From contig NC_073308.1 of NCBI RefSeq assembly GCF_027595985.1, forward strand, positions 17,444,005 to 17,508,004: a DNA stretch of 64,000 nt, read 5' to 3'. The DNA is from Sorex araneus (Eukaryota > Chordata > Mammalia > Eulipotyphla > Soricidae). Shown piece after piece: positions 11,500 through 22,290 of the stretch. The stretch's first letter is position 1; the number at the start of each line of letters is the position of its first letter. The notes beneath the pieces were generated by a model. The model made no database searches, had not been told where the DNA came from, and saw only the letters and a program-made list of their open reading frames with translations. The translations under genes and the position numbers were made by a program.

Positions 11500-13506
11500 T
11501 TGTCTTTCAGGAGTTCTTTTATATACTTGGCCTGTTGATGATGTGATTTGGTTGACAAGGCACTTGGTGACTGCCTGGTGGCATGTCCAATCAGCATACA
11601 GCCTGCCTCTCCCCTGACAAAGAATGTGCAGAACATATCATGACTCATCAGAAACGGAGCATGATGCATCAAAAATAAATGCCCATGATGAGCACTTTAG
11701 GGAGCTAAGATAAGCCCAGGACCTTGTATTATTCATGTCTGGAGAATAGTCATGGATAATTCAGTATGCCCAACCCCCAGAGGCAGCTACTTGGGCGCAT
11801 GTGCTGTTTCTGAGGACTTGGCTAAATCAAACAGAAAATCAGATATGCTGCAAGGTACATTTTTATCCCAAGCTTAACTTTATAAATAGGCCCACCAGTC
11901 AGACCCATTTTGGGGTCTCAAAGCTGAGGTCTGAGTGCCCCTGGGACCCTGTCTCAGGCTTACTAGAAACGGACTGTTTCAAAGACTGGAGTTTACCATC
12001 AGAGCTCTCACTTGGAACAAACTTTAGAAAATGCATCTCCTGCCTGATCTCCTCCATCCAAGGGTAGAGAAACAGATTTAACAACAACAAAAAAGAGTTA
12101 AGGGACCCCTCATCCATCTCCTGCCTTATTGGTCTGGTGAATATACATTTCTATAAAAATGATCAGTATAAAGATGTATATATACATAATGGAGATGTAT
12201 ATGTGTGTATATATGTACATAAATTATATATTATAGTTTCCTACCATTTAAACTGCTCCTGGCATGCTAAATTGCTAGCAGAACCTGTTTACGTCATCCC
12301 TTTTATTTGGCTCTTTCCAATTATTTCTCAGAAATGCAGACATATGGATGGAACTGTTGTGCAAAAGGGAGACAGAACACTCAGTGGATCAAGCAGGTCT
12401 CAGGTTAAGATGGATTTAGGAAAGCTTGCTTCACTGATGCCTTGTGTTGAATCATGAGACCATTCTAGAATCTCTTCAACCCCAAATATCCCCCAGTTCT
12501 TCCTTATAAGGTTGGTGGGAGGCCTTAGTAGAAGAATATGTACACAGAGGCCAGTAGACAATAGTTGCTCAGTAAGTACAAGCATTTTAAAGTATGAAAA
12601 GCGAGAAGATAAAATGTATTGGAAGTTTCTAGAAAACTAAGCTTCCCAGAGTAATCACCCAAAGGAGTATACATACAATACTTAGACATTTTTAACCATT
12701 TTAGAGATTCCCACGGGACCCCACATGGAGAGGAACCCCTTCCTATAGAGAAGATGCTCAGAAGATACATTAGAATTAAGTCAGCTTGTAACACTTACTT
12801 TCACCCAACTAGTTTTTTTGATTCATCATTTTGATGACTTTGAATCAAAGCATGCACTAAGTTAAATCAAGACTGCCATTAATAGCCATATTATAGCACA
12901 AATTATATAAAACTGTTTTGGTGGCTGTCAAAGCCTGTCTTTCCAAACAGACTGTTATTCCCCCAGGCTACAAATTCAATTTTACTTTCTACTGTCAGAA
13001 TTTTCCATGAGATCTGTAAATACTAAATCGTATTTAGTGCGCTAGTAAAATCACTATGCTAATAGAACATCGTAAAGGGTAACTAAATATTGAAAAAATA
13101 AAGGGATGTAGAAATTATTTCTCCATCCAATCACTTAAAAAGTGATGATGCTTGTTAAATGATGAGTAATATGATTTAAATTTATTACTGGAGAAATTGT
13201 GTTGTTTAGAGGCATTCAAATAGGATTCTGTGGTATTAGACTCATAAAGGATCTTTGAAAAAGCAGTATTTATTGGTCTTCATCATATTGTTAGTTCTTT
13301 GTTTAGAAACTTCATTGTAATTCATTTTCTTTATGCCCATTGTGTGTGAGAAAGAGAGAAACAGAGACAAAAGTAGTAAGATTTTTAAGATCACTGTCCA
13401 TCTGCTTTACATAAGAACTTACCCTGAGTCTGAACCTATGTGCATTCTTCTTTCAAGACTTGTGTTTAGATTCCAGAATGGGACCCAGGGGACATAAGCA
13501 CAGTGT
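11500..13506. other. AT-rich unassigned DNA
   Basis: Holds a TATA/TGTA-rich simple tract at about 12176-12232. No gene, RNA or clear transposon recognised. Confidence 0.5.
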
Positions 13507-13750
13507 AGTGGCCGGAGAGATAGTACAGGAATTAGGGTATGTGTCTGTGTGCAACTGATGCTAGTTCCATCTCCAGCATCAAATGGTCTCTGTGTACATC
13601 TGGGTGGCCCATATAGACTCCAGCATTGCAGGGTCTGTGCCAAGACTGCATCCCTGAACTAAGCCACCTGCATGGTTGGCCAAGAATTGCCAGGAGTGAC
13701 TCCTGGATGCCCTGATCATCACTTGAGCCCTTCTCTGAAAAACAAACAAA
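13507..13750 (+). mobile_element. Long, diverged SINE
   Basis: Starts GTGGCCGGAGAGATAGTACA and ends with CCAGGAGTGACTCCTGGATG and an AAACAAACAAAA tail. At about 240 bp it is longer than the common copies, with an extra middle (13575-13685). Confidence 0.65.
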
Positions 13751-13777
13751 ATGAAGTCTGAGTAATCTGCATTTTAT

Positions 13778-13950
13778 GGCTGGAGCAATAGCACAGAGGG
13801 TAGGACGTTTGCCTTGCACATAGCCAACCCGGGTTCAATTTCCAGCATCCATATGGTCCCCTGAGCACCGCCAGGGGTAATTCCTTAGTGCAAAACCAGG
13901 AGTAACCCCTGTGCATCTCCAGGTGTGACTCCAAAAAGAAAAAAAAAGAA
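13778..13950 (+). mobile_element. Shrew-type SINE
   Basis: TGGCTGGAGCAATAGCACAG head, CCGGGTTCAATTTCC box B, CACCGCCAGGGGTAATTCC and an A-rich tail. Imperfect flanking repeats (TCTGCATTTTA / TTTGCATTTTA) support the limits. Confidence 0.9.
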
Positions 13951-14269
13951 ATTTGCATTTTAAATCAGATTAGCTTAATTGAGTAAGAAAATAGTAATAA
14001 AACCTTTTGATCTTTATGAATACTTTGGTACTCCAAATTGTCCATCCATTAGTGTTCTTGGTCATTAGTTCTCTTGACCACCTTAGGAATCAGTATTTCT
14101 AACTAGTGCACAATTAGAAAGATTTCAGATAAACAAGGAATGTGACAGTAAGTTGTCATTTACATGAAACAGAAAAAAAATTAAAAACCACAGAGTAGGT
14201 AAAAATTGTTTTTGGATTTCCATTTCTTCAAATGGTTACTTTAAAGCAACCAGGGGCTCGACTCACCTC

Positions 14270-14350
14270 AAGGGCAGTGGCTTTTGTTACAGACCTAGAA
14301 CTTTCCATGGCACATAGTAAGTGCTCAGTGAATGTTTGTATAGCTGAGTG
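14270..14350 (+). mobile_element. MIR 3' end
   Basis: TGGCACATAGTAAGTGCTCA followed by GTGAATGTTTG is the classic 3' end of MIR/L2 in sense. Confidence 0.6.
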
Positions 14351-14955
14351 AACACAGCTAAGGTGAATCTATTAATATCAATACTCTGGTGGCCTGCGAT
14401 ATAGGGTCAGGTTTTTGGTAATCCCATTCCATATCTTATAGAAAACATCCATTGGAACTCAGCTATGATATCAACCAAGCAAAAGAAATTTTTCTGCCAT
14501 AGTCATCAGAAACACTATATTGTGTTCAAGCAATCTAGTGAAGATGTGGGCAGCAAAGCAATGCTGAAGATACTATCTGCTTCTGAACTTAGGGACAGAT
14601 CCCGGTACCGATTTAAAGCATTGGCCTTTAGAATAAGCTCAAAACTTGCAGCCAAGAGAAAATTCTTTTTTTCCCCCAAAATAACTATTGCTAAACAGTT
14701 CTTTTTTGTCACAAAACAGAAACAATACTTTTGAGCAATGAACCAATAATTATCATAGTCTATTAATCTATATCTATTTCCCTACATTTATTATAGCACT
14801 ATATATTTATAATACATATATTCATTTGCTCTGCTTTCTATAAATACTAAGTTTGGTTGATGTGAGAGTGGAAATTTAATAGTTGATATACTGAGTCTTA
14901 TTGATGCATAAAGGTGTAAAGCTATTATACCCCTAAGTGCTATGATAGTGTAAAC

Positions 14956-15110
14956 CAGAATTTCTCACCCTTTTTGTGACTTGGTTTACTTCTTGTATGC
15001 TCCTGTTTGACCATTTGGCCTTCAGTTCTCAGGACATGGTCTCCTATTAATGCATTTTTTTACATGTTGCTCCTTGATATATCCAGAGTGCCCCATATTG
15101 AGAAATGCTG
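14956..15110. mobile_element. Small hAT-like non-autonomous DNA transposon
   Basis: The left end CAGAATTTCTCA and right end TGAGAAATGCTG are inverted repeats with one mismatch. They resemble the CAGxxTTCTCA ends of mammalian hAT-Charlie elements. An 8-bp duplication, the hAT size, flanks it with one mismatch: GTGTAAAC (14948-14955) and GTGCAAAC (15111-15118). It is 155 bp with no coding part. Confidence 0.72.
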
Positions 15111-15118
15111 GTGCAAAC

Positions 15119-16289
15119 CAATGATAATGCAATTTTTAAAAAGCAGAAGAAAAAGATTTTATAGGGTTTATCATGGAGGCAGATATAAATGTGTGGACCA
15201 AAAGAAAACACTGACTCACTGAAAAGAAATTTGACAGTCTCAAATTATGGTAATATAAATGATAAATGCAACTTCTTTTTAATGTTCTCCTTGGCAATCA
15301 CTAGTTAGAGGTGTACCAAGGATAGGTCTTATTGGAAAGTGAACCTGGGAGACCCACTTAAAATATGTCTCAGGATAACAGAATGAGTGCTTCGAATATG
15401 GCAGACAAGAGGAACAGCAGGGATAATGCTGGAGAAGTGTATGAGGGATATGCTGAACTAATAAGTCTGCATTTGCTGTCCTGCATACAGTGTCAGCCAT
15501 GGGACTGGACTCTGCTGATGGGGTGCTCTTACAGCACATTTCTGATCACTTGCGTTCCTGAAAGTCTTTTACAGATGACACTGTGGTTTTGATCCCGCAG
15601 GAGAACAACAAACAAAAAGGATGGCTAAGCGACTCTGCTACCGATGAGAAAGAAAATAGTACAGCATGCTCTTCTTGTCCTCATAAATCTCAGACCAAAT
15701 GGGTAATCAGACAAGATTACCAGAGAAGAAATGTTTCTTTCTTTACAGTATCAGTTGGCACAGAAATATGATTTTTTTAAGTACAGATAACTTAGATTCT
15801 GGACGGTTGAGTTTTAATTTTATTCCCAAGATAAAGGTTTTCCTCTATACTTTTATAGAACACAGACTCTATTCACTTTTAGCTGAGATGAATATTTTAT
15901 TCTGGGGAGGATTTATATTTTCACTCACCATTCACATATTTTACATTTTCTTGTTTGCATTGCATACTTCTAGTTTCCAAGAACACGTCATTATTATGTT
16001 GTGTACCTCTCAGCACAGAATGATTTGCAATTACATGATATCTTTGTATTCTGAACAAATTCAGCTCTCCCCTACTCACCTTCCTTTCTCAGTAGCTGTC
16101 ATTTCTCCTTTTTTGTATTAATTGATGTAACATTGCTTTGTTACATCTGTACCATTGTAATTGCGTATGTACACACACACGCACACACACAAACCATTAA
16201 ATTCAGCACTGAAACATCAATAAACTTTGAACTAGGTTTTTGTATTTTGCAAGTGAATATACATTGGTGGGATAAGTAGGTATAGAAAA
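15119..16289. other. Unassigned DNA
   Basis: No recognised gene. Short frames on both strands around 15280-15590 and 15700-16120 lack any domain I know. A small CA repeat lies at about 16172-16191. Confidence 0.45.
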
Positions 16290-16540
16290 TTTCTATTTTT
16301 TACTTTTGGGGGATTTTTTTGTATATCTTTCCAGATGTCTGCACCAACTTTCATTTCCTCCTAGTAGGTAAAGACTTCCCATTCCTTCATATCCCCATTT
16401 ACAGTTTTCCCTTCTCTTTGGAATGACAACCATTCTACTTGGTGTGAGGTGCTGTCTCATTATTGTTTTGATTTGAATTTCCCTAATAATAAGAGAAGAA
16501 GATGATCTTCCCAAGTGTTTGATAGCTATCTGAAATGCTT
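16290..16540 (-). mobile_element. L1 ORF2 3' fragment, antisense
   Basis: The minus strand encodes SLIIREIQIKTIMRQHLTPS, the conserved stretch just before the L1 cysteine motif. The same block is seen at 43013-43071. It is 5' and 3' truncated. Confidence 0.8.
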
Positions 16541-16563
16541 TCTTAAGAACTTTATATCTCTCG

Positions 16564-16733
16564 AGGCTAGAGTGATAGCACAGCGGGTAGGGTGTTTGCC
16601 TTGCATGCAGCTAACCTGGGTTAGATTCCCAGCATCCCCTATGGTCCCCTGAGCACGGCCAGGAGTAATTCCTGAGTGCATGAGTCAGGAGTAACCCCTG
16701 TGCTTCACTAGGTGTGACCCAAAAACCAAAAAA
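16564..16733 (+). mobile_element. Shrew-type SINE
   Basis: GAGGCTAGAGTGATAGCACA head, CTGGGTTAGATTCCCAGCAT, CACGGCCAGGAGTAATTCCT and GTGTGACCCAAAAACCAAAA tail. Confidence 0.92.
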
Positions 16734-17362
16734 AAATTTGTATCTTTCTTAAGAAATTCATATCTTCTCAATTTTTATTTTCAGATATCTGATGTGAAAA
16801 TGTCTTCTTCCATTCAGTAGCCTGTCTTTTCATTTGATACAAGTGCACTAACAAATTAATGGTATATTAGCCATTAGAAAATCAAGTTTTGGAGCTCGAG
16901 TGAAAAGTCTGAACTTGAACAAAGCCAGTGCAAGAAACTTCAGCCAGCACAGAGTGTTAGTGACCAAGGATGATTGGGCAGTCTTAGCCCCTGAGTTATG
17001 TTTTCGCCTATAAAATAGCCACAGCCTTTCTTCGCATTGACCAGTTATTCACCCTAGCACATGTGTAAAAATGTGAGAATATTTTTAGGGTTACAGAAAG
17101 CAAACATTTAGAATGGAAATTGAAGTAAAACTGAAGGTTACCAAGATACTAATCAGGTGGAATGTGGCTCTTTGGATTTGCCAACACATGGTATCTGTAA
17201 AAGACATTAAAAAACAAGGACTTGTAAGCAGAGATGCTCCTTTATCATTTCAGTAAATATCTATGTTATAATTTGTGCAAAGTTAAGCAATTTCTTACCA
17301 TTCCCCAACTGAGTCCTATCAGAGTAAATCGGGTGGGGTTTTTTTTTGCATTTTACATAATA
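16734..17362. other. Unassigned DNA with TATA-like stretch
   Basis: CTATAAAATAGCCACAGCC at about 17009 has the look of an old LTR promoter, but no LTR ends are visible. Confidence 0.35.
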
Positions 17363-17543
17363 ATGAGTAGAATTGTGTTTTCTTGAGGGGGCAACACACC
17401 CGACAGTGCTCAGGGCTTTCGTTTGGATCTGTGCACAGAGATCACTCTGGCAGTGCTCGGGGGACTGTGTGCAGTGCTGGAATCGAACAGGTGTCAGCAG
17501 CATGAAAGGCAAGCACCTCAACCCTTGCACTATCTCTTTGACT
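17363..17543 (-). mobile_element. Shrew-type SINE, antisense
   Basis: GGCAGTGCTCGGGGGACTGT, GCTGGAATCGAACAGGTGTC and GCACTATCTCTTTGACTCC in antisense order. The flanking repeat AATAATGAG (about 17359 and 17544) is a likely target duplication. Confidence 0.85.
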
Positions 17544-17802
17544 CCAATAATGAGATTTTTATTTGCCATTATATTCAATGTGCATGAATCCCTTGCTGAG
17601 GACCTAGTAAGGATTTTCCACTTACAGAAGTCTGGCAGAAGAGGAAGGGTGGTAGGCCGGGCAGCTGCAAAGAATTGAGGACTGGGAAGCAGAAGAAATC
17701 ACCTGCGGACTTCTCTTCCAGACTTCAAATGAAGAGGAGACAATCACGGAGACAAGCCCTGAAGCCTCACTGACAGGAGCATTGAGTGGGCCAAAGGGTC
17801 GA

Positions 17803-17829
17803 TGCAGTGGCACGTGCAATGCCACTGCA
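17803..17829. repeat. Short perfect hairpin
   Basis: TGCAGTGGCA and TGCCACTGCA pair around a CGTGCAA loop. Confidence 0.75.
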
Positions 17830-17937
17830 GCTCAGCAGCCCCAAGTGAGTTCATGTGCCTTGAGCTGAGGGTAAGGAGCAGTCGGAAGAACACGAGGTCC
17901 TCCAGGCACAGTCTAGAAGGATCAAAAGGGAACTTGA

Positions 17938-18010
17938 GGCCAGGAGAGATGGTCCGAGGGACTAGAGTGCATGTTTCGGCAGCACCAAGAGTGATGCCCA
18001 GAGGGCAGGC
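17938..18010 (+). mobile_element. SINE head fragment
   Basis: GGCCAGGAGAGATGGTCCGA and GAGTGCATG match a diverged SINE head. The rest is not recognisable. Confidence 0.4.
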
Positions 18011-18329
18011 TCCTCACACTCATGCACATCGCCCCCTGCTCTCACACCATTCTTCCTCTCGAAGAAACTTTCCTTATCACTATCTGACAGACCTGGGTTT
18101 AAAGGCTAGTGTTCTGAATTATTCAGAAACCAAATGCATGAGACAGGTGACTTTTAGGAGGCCTATGCTCTCGCTCCTCTTCTGGAGTCACATGCAAGAG
18201 TGGAATGTGTCTTTATTCTTGCATGGATAACTAGAACAAATGCTGTTTGCTCTCAGAATGGTTGGAGGCCCATGGCTTCAATTCTTCATACTGTGAGCAC
18301 TTAGATCCCAGACAGACTACAGTTGGGGA

Positions 18330-18505
18330 AGAGGTACTCCTAACAGTGCTTGGGACTCCCGGAGCTATGTTTGGTAACACTCAGCAGGGGTCTGCGGCCT
18401 GGGGGTTTATACCCAGCAATGCAGTCTGCTTGGACTTGGAAAAAGAATTCTGTTGTCCAGTATCACTGTGTCCACACCCAGTGATGCTTGGGGTGGGAGT
18501 GGGTG
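18330..18505 (-). mobile_element. Old antisense SINE, left part
   Basis: Diverged GTGCTTGGGACTCCCGGAGC, TTTGGTAACACTCAGCAGG and GTGATGCTTGGGGTGGGAG pieces. The right part continues beyond the 5S copy at 18624-18700 (GTCTGGGATTAAACTCGACC, CTCATGCATACCTAACG, TCTCCCGGCC). The SINE thus appears split by the 5S copy. Confidence 0.5.
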
Positions 18506-18623
18506 GTCTATGGCCATACCATCCTGAATGCACCCAATCTCATCTGATCTCAGAAGCTAAGCAGGGTCAGGCCTGGTTAGTACTTGGATGGGAGACCACC
18601 TGAGAATACGGGGTGCTGTAGGT
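18506..18623 (+). pseudogene. 5S rRNA pseudogene
   Basis: Near full-length (118 of about 121 nt) match to vertebrate 5S rRNA, from GTCTATGGCCATACCATCCT to GGGGTGCTGTAGGT. It keeps the A-box/IE/C-box area (AGCTAAGCAGGGTCAGGCCT, GTACTTGGATGGGAGACC). Changes include several CpG-decay-type C-to-T/G-to-A substitutions (CGCCCGATCTCG reads CACCCAATCTCA). No T-run terminator follows immediately. This is a single dispersed copy, not a cluster, so almost certainly inactive. The Pol III internal promoter is partly preserved. Confidence 0.92.
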
Positions 18624-19040
18624 ATCACACAGTGTCTGGGATTAAACTCGACCTCATGCATACCTAACGTGAGCTCCAGCACTTTAAGATCTCTCCCGGC
18701 CTGAAACTCTAGCTCAGAGAACCCAAGCACTCATTTTCCTAGAAAGTCAACGCACTTCATGAGCAAATTCATTCATGTGCTAAACCTGTGCACTGGACAC
18801 ATGCTTTATTAGTGAATGTTTAAAGTCTTTTATGAATTCTAAAGCAGTGTACAAAAATGAAAGGGGTTCTACATTATGATTTATGCCCACTTATTTCTCC
18901 TAGGCAGATACAGTTCATCAGATACTTACAGGCTAATGATCATTCATTAGTATCAACTGCAAAAGATAACATTGGATATACTTATGGATGAGAATGTGGA
19001 AACAATTGAGCATTTTGTTTTTAAAAGTGAACTATGTTTT

Positions 19041-19461
19041 GCAATAGGGGTATTGAGTGGCCATCGTGTTCAGTCTCTAGTCTACTTTCAGCACGCATCT
19101 CCCTTCCTGCACGGGATCTCCAACCACATTTTACTTGGTGTTCCCTTCTGTATCCGGGCTGCCTTTCCCCCAGCATGTGAGGCCAGCTTCCAAGTCATGG
19201 AGCCAACCTCCTTGTATTATATGCTGCTATTCTTGGGTGTTAGTCTCCTACTCTGTTATTTTATATTCCACAGATGAGATGGCGGGGGGACGGGATTTGA
19301 GGGTCGGAGGGATACTGGGTTCATTGGTGGTGGAGAATGGACACTGGTGGAGGGATGGGTTCTCGAACATTATATGAGGGAAACACAAGCACAAAGATGA
19401 GTAAATTTGTAATTGTACCCTCAGGGTGACTCACTAATTAAAAAAATAAATAAATCTAAAA
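19041..19461 (+). mobile_element. L1 3' end with 5' inversion (twin-priming product)
   Basis: The perfect 18-bp direct repeat AAAAGTGAACTATGTTTT at 19023-19040 and 19462-19479 bounds the insert. Bases 19041 to about 19275 are L1 3'UTR in reverse: their complement reads AACAGAGTAGGAGACTAACACCC and continues as in the nested L1 at 43555-43767. Bases 19276-19461 are the L1 3' terminus in direct orientation (GGTGGTGGAGAATGG, GATGGGTTCTCGAAC, ACCCTCAGGGTGACTCA, A-rich tail). About 70 bp of L1 between the two pieces are missing. Inversion plus deletion is the signature of twin priming. Confidence 0.93.
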
Positions 19462-19479
19462 AAAAGTGAACTATGTTTT

Positions 19480-21929
19480 TTGAAATGCTATAGCAAATGG
19501 CACCAGTAAACATTAGTTGTTTTCATTTTCAAATGTTTTTGTTCACTATGATATGTATTATATCTGTCTGAAATTCAATAGGAAGCTGACTTGGTGAAAG
19601 AATAACTCCATAGATTATGAGACATGCACCTCCTTTTATTTATATTAAGGTACATTTAAGAATAGATAATTTTTCCTTGTGGATATTAAGAATGTTATTT
19701 TAAATGTGACATCATGTTTACTTAAAGTGAAGAATACAATAATATATCAATCACCTATCCTCGGTAAAGGGTTTTGGTTGTTTTTAACTTCTTAGGGCTT
19801 TTTCAACAGCATAGGAATCAGATTAATATATTAAATATAACACTTCTCATCACAGCCACCCCCACCTAGGTGCAGTTTAAATCTTACCCATACATCCTCA
19901 CTAGTCTAAGGCTGTGATTTGCAGGACATTCTATGTACGCCCCTATGTCTGGGTCCATTGCTGGACATAGTCCACTGATTCCTCACCTCACTGATAACCC
20001 GGGGGGTATCAAGTCAGCCACAGCTCCCAGGACAATGCTCTCTGGAAGGGATTTCTTCTGCATCCGTACCTCAGATTCCCTTTCCTGACATTGATACTCC
20101 CCTCTCTAGCACCCTCCCCCAGATCCCCCTGTCTGGAAAAATCCTTCTTCATCCTTTGAAGCTCTTTTTGGGTAACTCCTATGAGAGGTCTCTGAGCTTT
20201 CCGGGTTTCCACACAGAGAATCTACATATTCCTTTATTATTTTCTTGGGTTTCATTTTGGATTTTGAAGTGGTTTTATTTGGTTAGACCTGGAGTGTTAT
20301 TTCTGACCAACAACAGAGCTTTATTGTTTAGTGTTTCCTGTGTCACAATAATTTAGATATGTATACATGGCCCATATGTAACTGAATTCCATTCCTTATT
20401 AACCTCTGCCTGGTCCCTACCTGCCACTAAAATAACCTATGTTCAGTAAGTGCTTGAAAATTCATTAAATTTGGAAGGTCTGGAAAATTAATTTTCAAAC
20501 CAGATCCTGAGTCACATAAAAACTATATGTCTTCATTTCTGTTGCCACTTGAACAGAAGAAAGGCAGAGTATCTTTGTCTGTTCTCCAACACTTGTCATT
20601 TGCTTCTCCTCTTGTTTACAAATGGCTCTCAGTGGTGGATAAGTGGCAAGGTAAGGGCCAGGTAGTATACAGGGCGTGAGATGTACTGGAAAATGTAACC
20701 AAACGGCAGACACAAGAAAATCATCGCCTTCTTCTTCCTGGGTAGTAGGTTGGAGAAAGAGAGGTGGGGGACTTAGTGAAAATGGGTCTGAGGGCTTCTG
20801 TTTGGGTCTTTGTGAATGGGTAAACCCATGTCCTATCCCAAGAAACATTTCTAGAGTGAAGCTGTTCTCTGTGCTAATGCCTGTGGTGGCCAAGTGTACA
20901 TTTCCCTGCCTCCATTATTCACAGCTGATTTCATGATTGTAGATTTCCAAAATTGTACCCTTCTTCTTTCTTCACAGTCACACTTAGAATTGAAGTCAAT
21001 TTTATCAGTTCCCTTTTGGTTTGGAAATGGCACATAAAAGAAGTGTCGTGCGTCATTTGTATGCTCAGCCTCTTGCAAAGCCCTCCTTTCTCCAGAATAC
21101 ATCTATTTTCTAAAGATAGACCCTGTTTCACCAATAAGAATAATCACAAGGGACTTCCCCCCCTAAGGTGTTATTTTGATTTCAGGAATTAGGCTCTAAT
21201 TGAGCAGCTGAGAAAGATCCCTGCTATAAATGTTGAGGATGGAGCCAGCTTCCCTAATGAACCCCAGCTGACAGGGGGTGGGAAGAAGAAAAAAGGAATA
21301 GCAGGAAGTCGAAGGGTATTGCTGTGTAGTGAGCTGAGTGGCAAATCCCAGATGTGTGGCCTGCAGTGGGGGCAGTGAGGCTCAAAATCTCTGTACAGGC
21401 TTGACATTATCTGTGGTGTCACTGGTTCCTAAGCTCTTCCCGAAAGCCCGGGCTCGGAATAAGTATCTGCTGCTTTCACTTCTTCATCTCATCTCAGTTC
21501 TAGTAATGTATCTGCATTGTCCAAAAATCTCTTGTGAGGTCCCAGTAGCCCAGTGGAGGAGGTTCTGTGCTCTTTGCCAGGTGGTTTTCCTTCAACCCTG
21601 GCTCTGGGAGTGTAGACTCAAAGTCAAGAGCAGTTCATTCGTTTGCTAGACTTGTTCCAGCTACTGTCTGGTCTTCAGAGGGCAGTCTTCAAATACCCGC
21701 ATGCATTTCTGGGTTCACCTCCAAATCACATTTAGACTGTCTGAGGAGTTCAGAACCAGTGCCAAGAACAGCTGATCTGAAAAAGGCCCTTGAAAGACAA
21801 AAACAAAGCCCTGCATCTTCAGGGATCTAAATATCATGACTTTTATTTACTGTGCATATTTTAGTTTAAAATATAGTGATCCCTAAGGGGACAAATTGTT
21901 TTGAAAGAAAAGCATCCCTTTTCAAGCTT
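19480..21929. other. Unassigned DNA
   Basis: No recognised gene or young repeat. GTTCAGTAAGTGCTTGAAAA near 20440 may be a MIR/L2 end. Frames at 20495-20893 (minus) and 21189-21422 (minus) lack recognisable domains. Confidence 0.45.
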
Positions 21930-22118
21930 TGATTTATATTTATCTATTTTTTAATCTTTTTTATGGAATCACTTTGATATAGACCTTACAAAGTGTTCAT
22001 GATTGGATTTCAGTCATACAATGTTTCAACACTCATCCCTCCACCAGTGTACATTTCCCAGCACCCAGGTTCCCTCCCATCAACCCCCACCCCCTGCCTG
22101 CCTATATGGCAGTGCTTT

Positions 22119-22183
<65 letters not shown>

Positions 22184-22290
22184 CTCTGTCCTTTTGGGCA
22201 TTGTGGTTTGCAATATTGATACTGAAAGGTTATCAAGAATACCTCTTTACATGTTTTTAACCCTCAGATCTTGCACAAGACCAATTCTAA
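21930..22290 (-). mobile_element. L1 3'UTR, antisense, with expanded CT tract
   Basis: From the A-rich tail (antisense TTTTTTATGGAATCACTTTG) through CATCCCTCCACCAGTGTACA to GCATTGTGGTTTGCAATATT, this is the reverse complement of the L1 3' end. The block containing TATTGCAAACCACAATAG at about 43763-43780 is its sense equivalent. The microsatellite sits where the nested L1 has GAGGGAGAGAACAG. Confidence 0.85.
22122..22187. repeat. (CT)n microsatellite
   Basis: About 29 CT units then a short interrupted extension, inside the antisense L1 3'UTR. Confidence 0.97.
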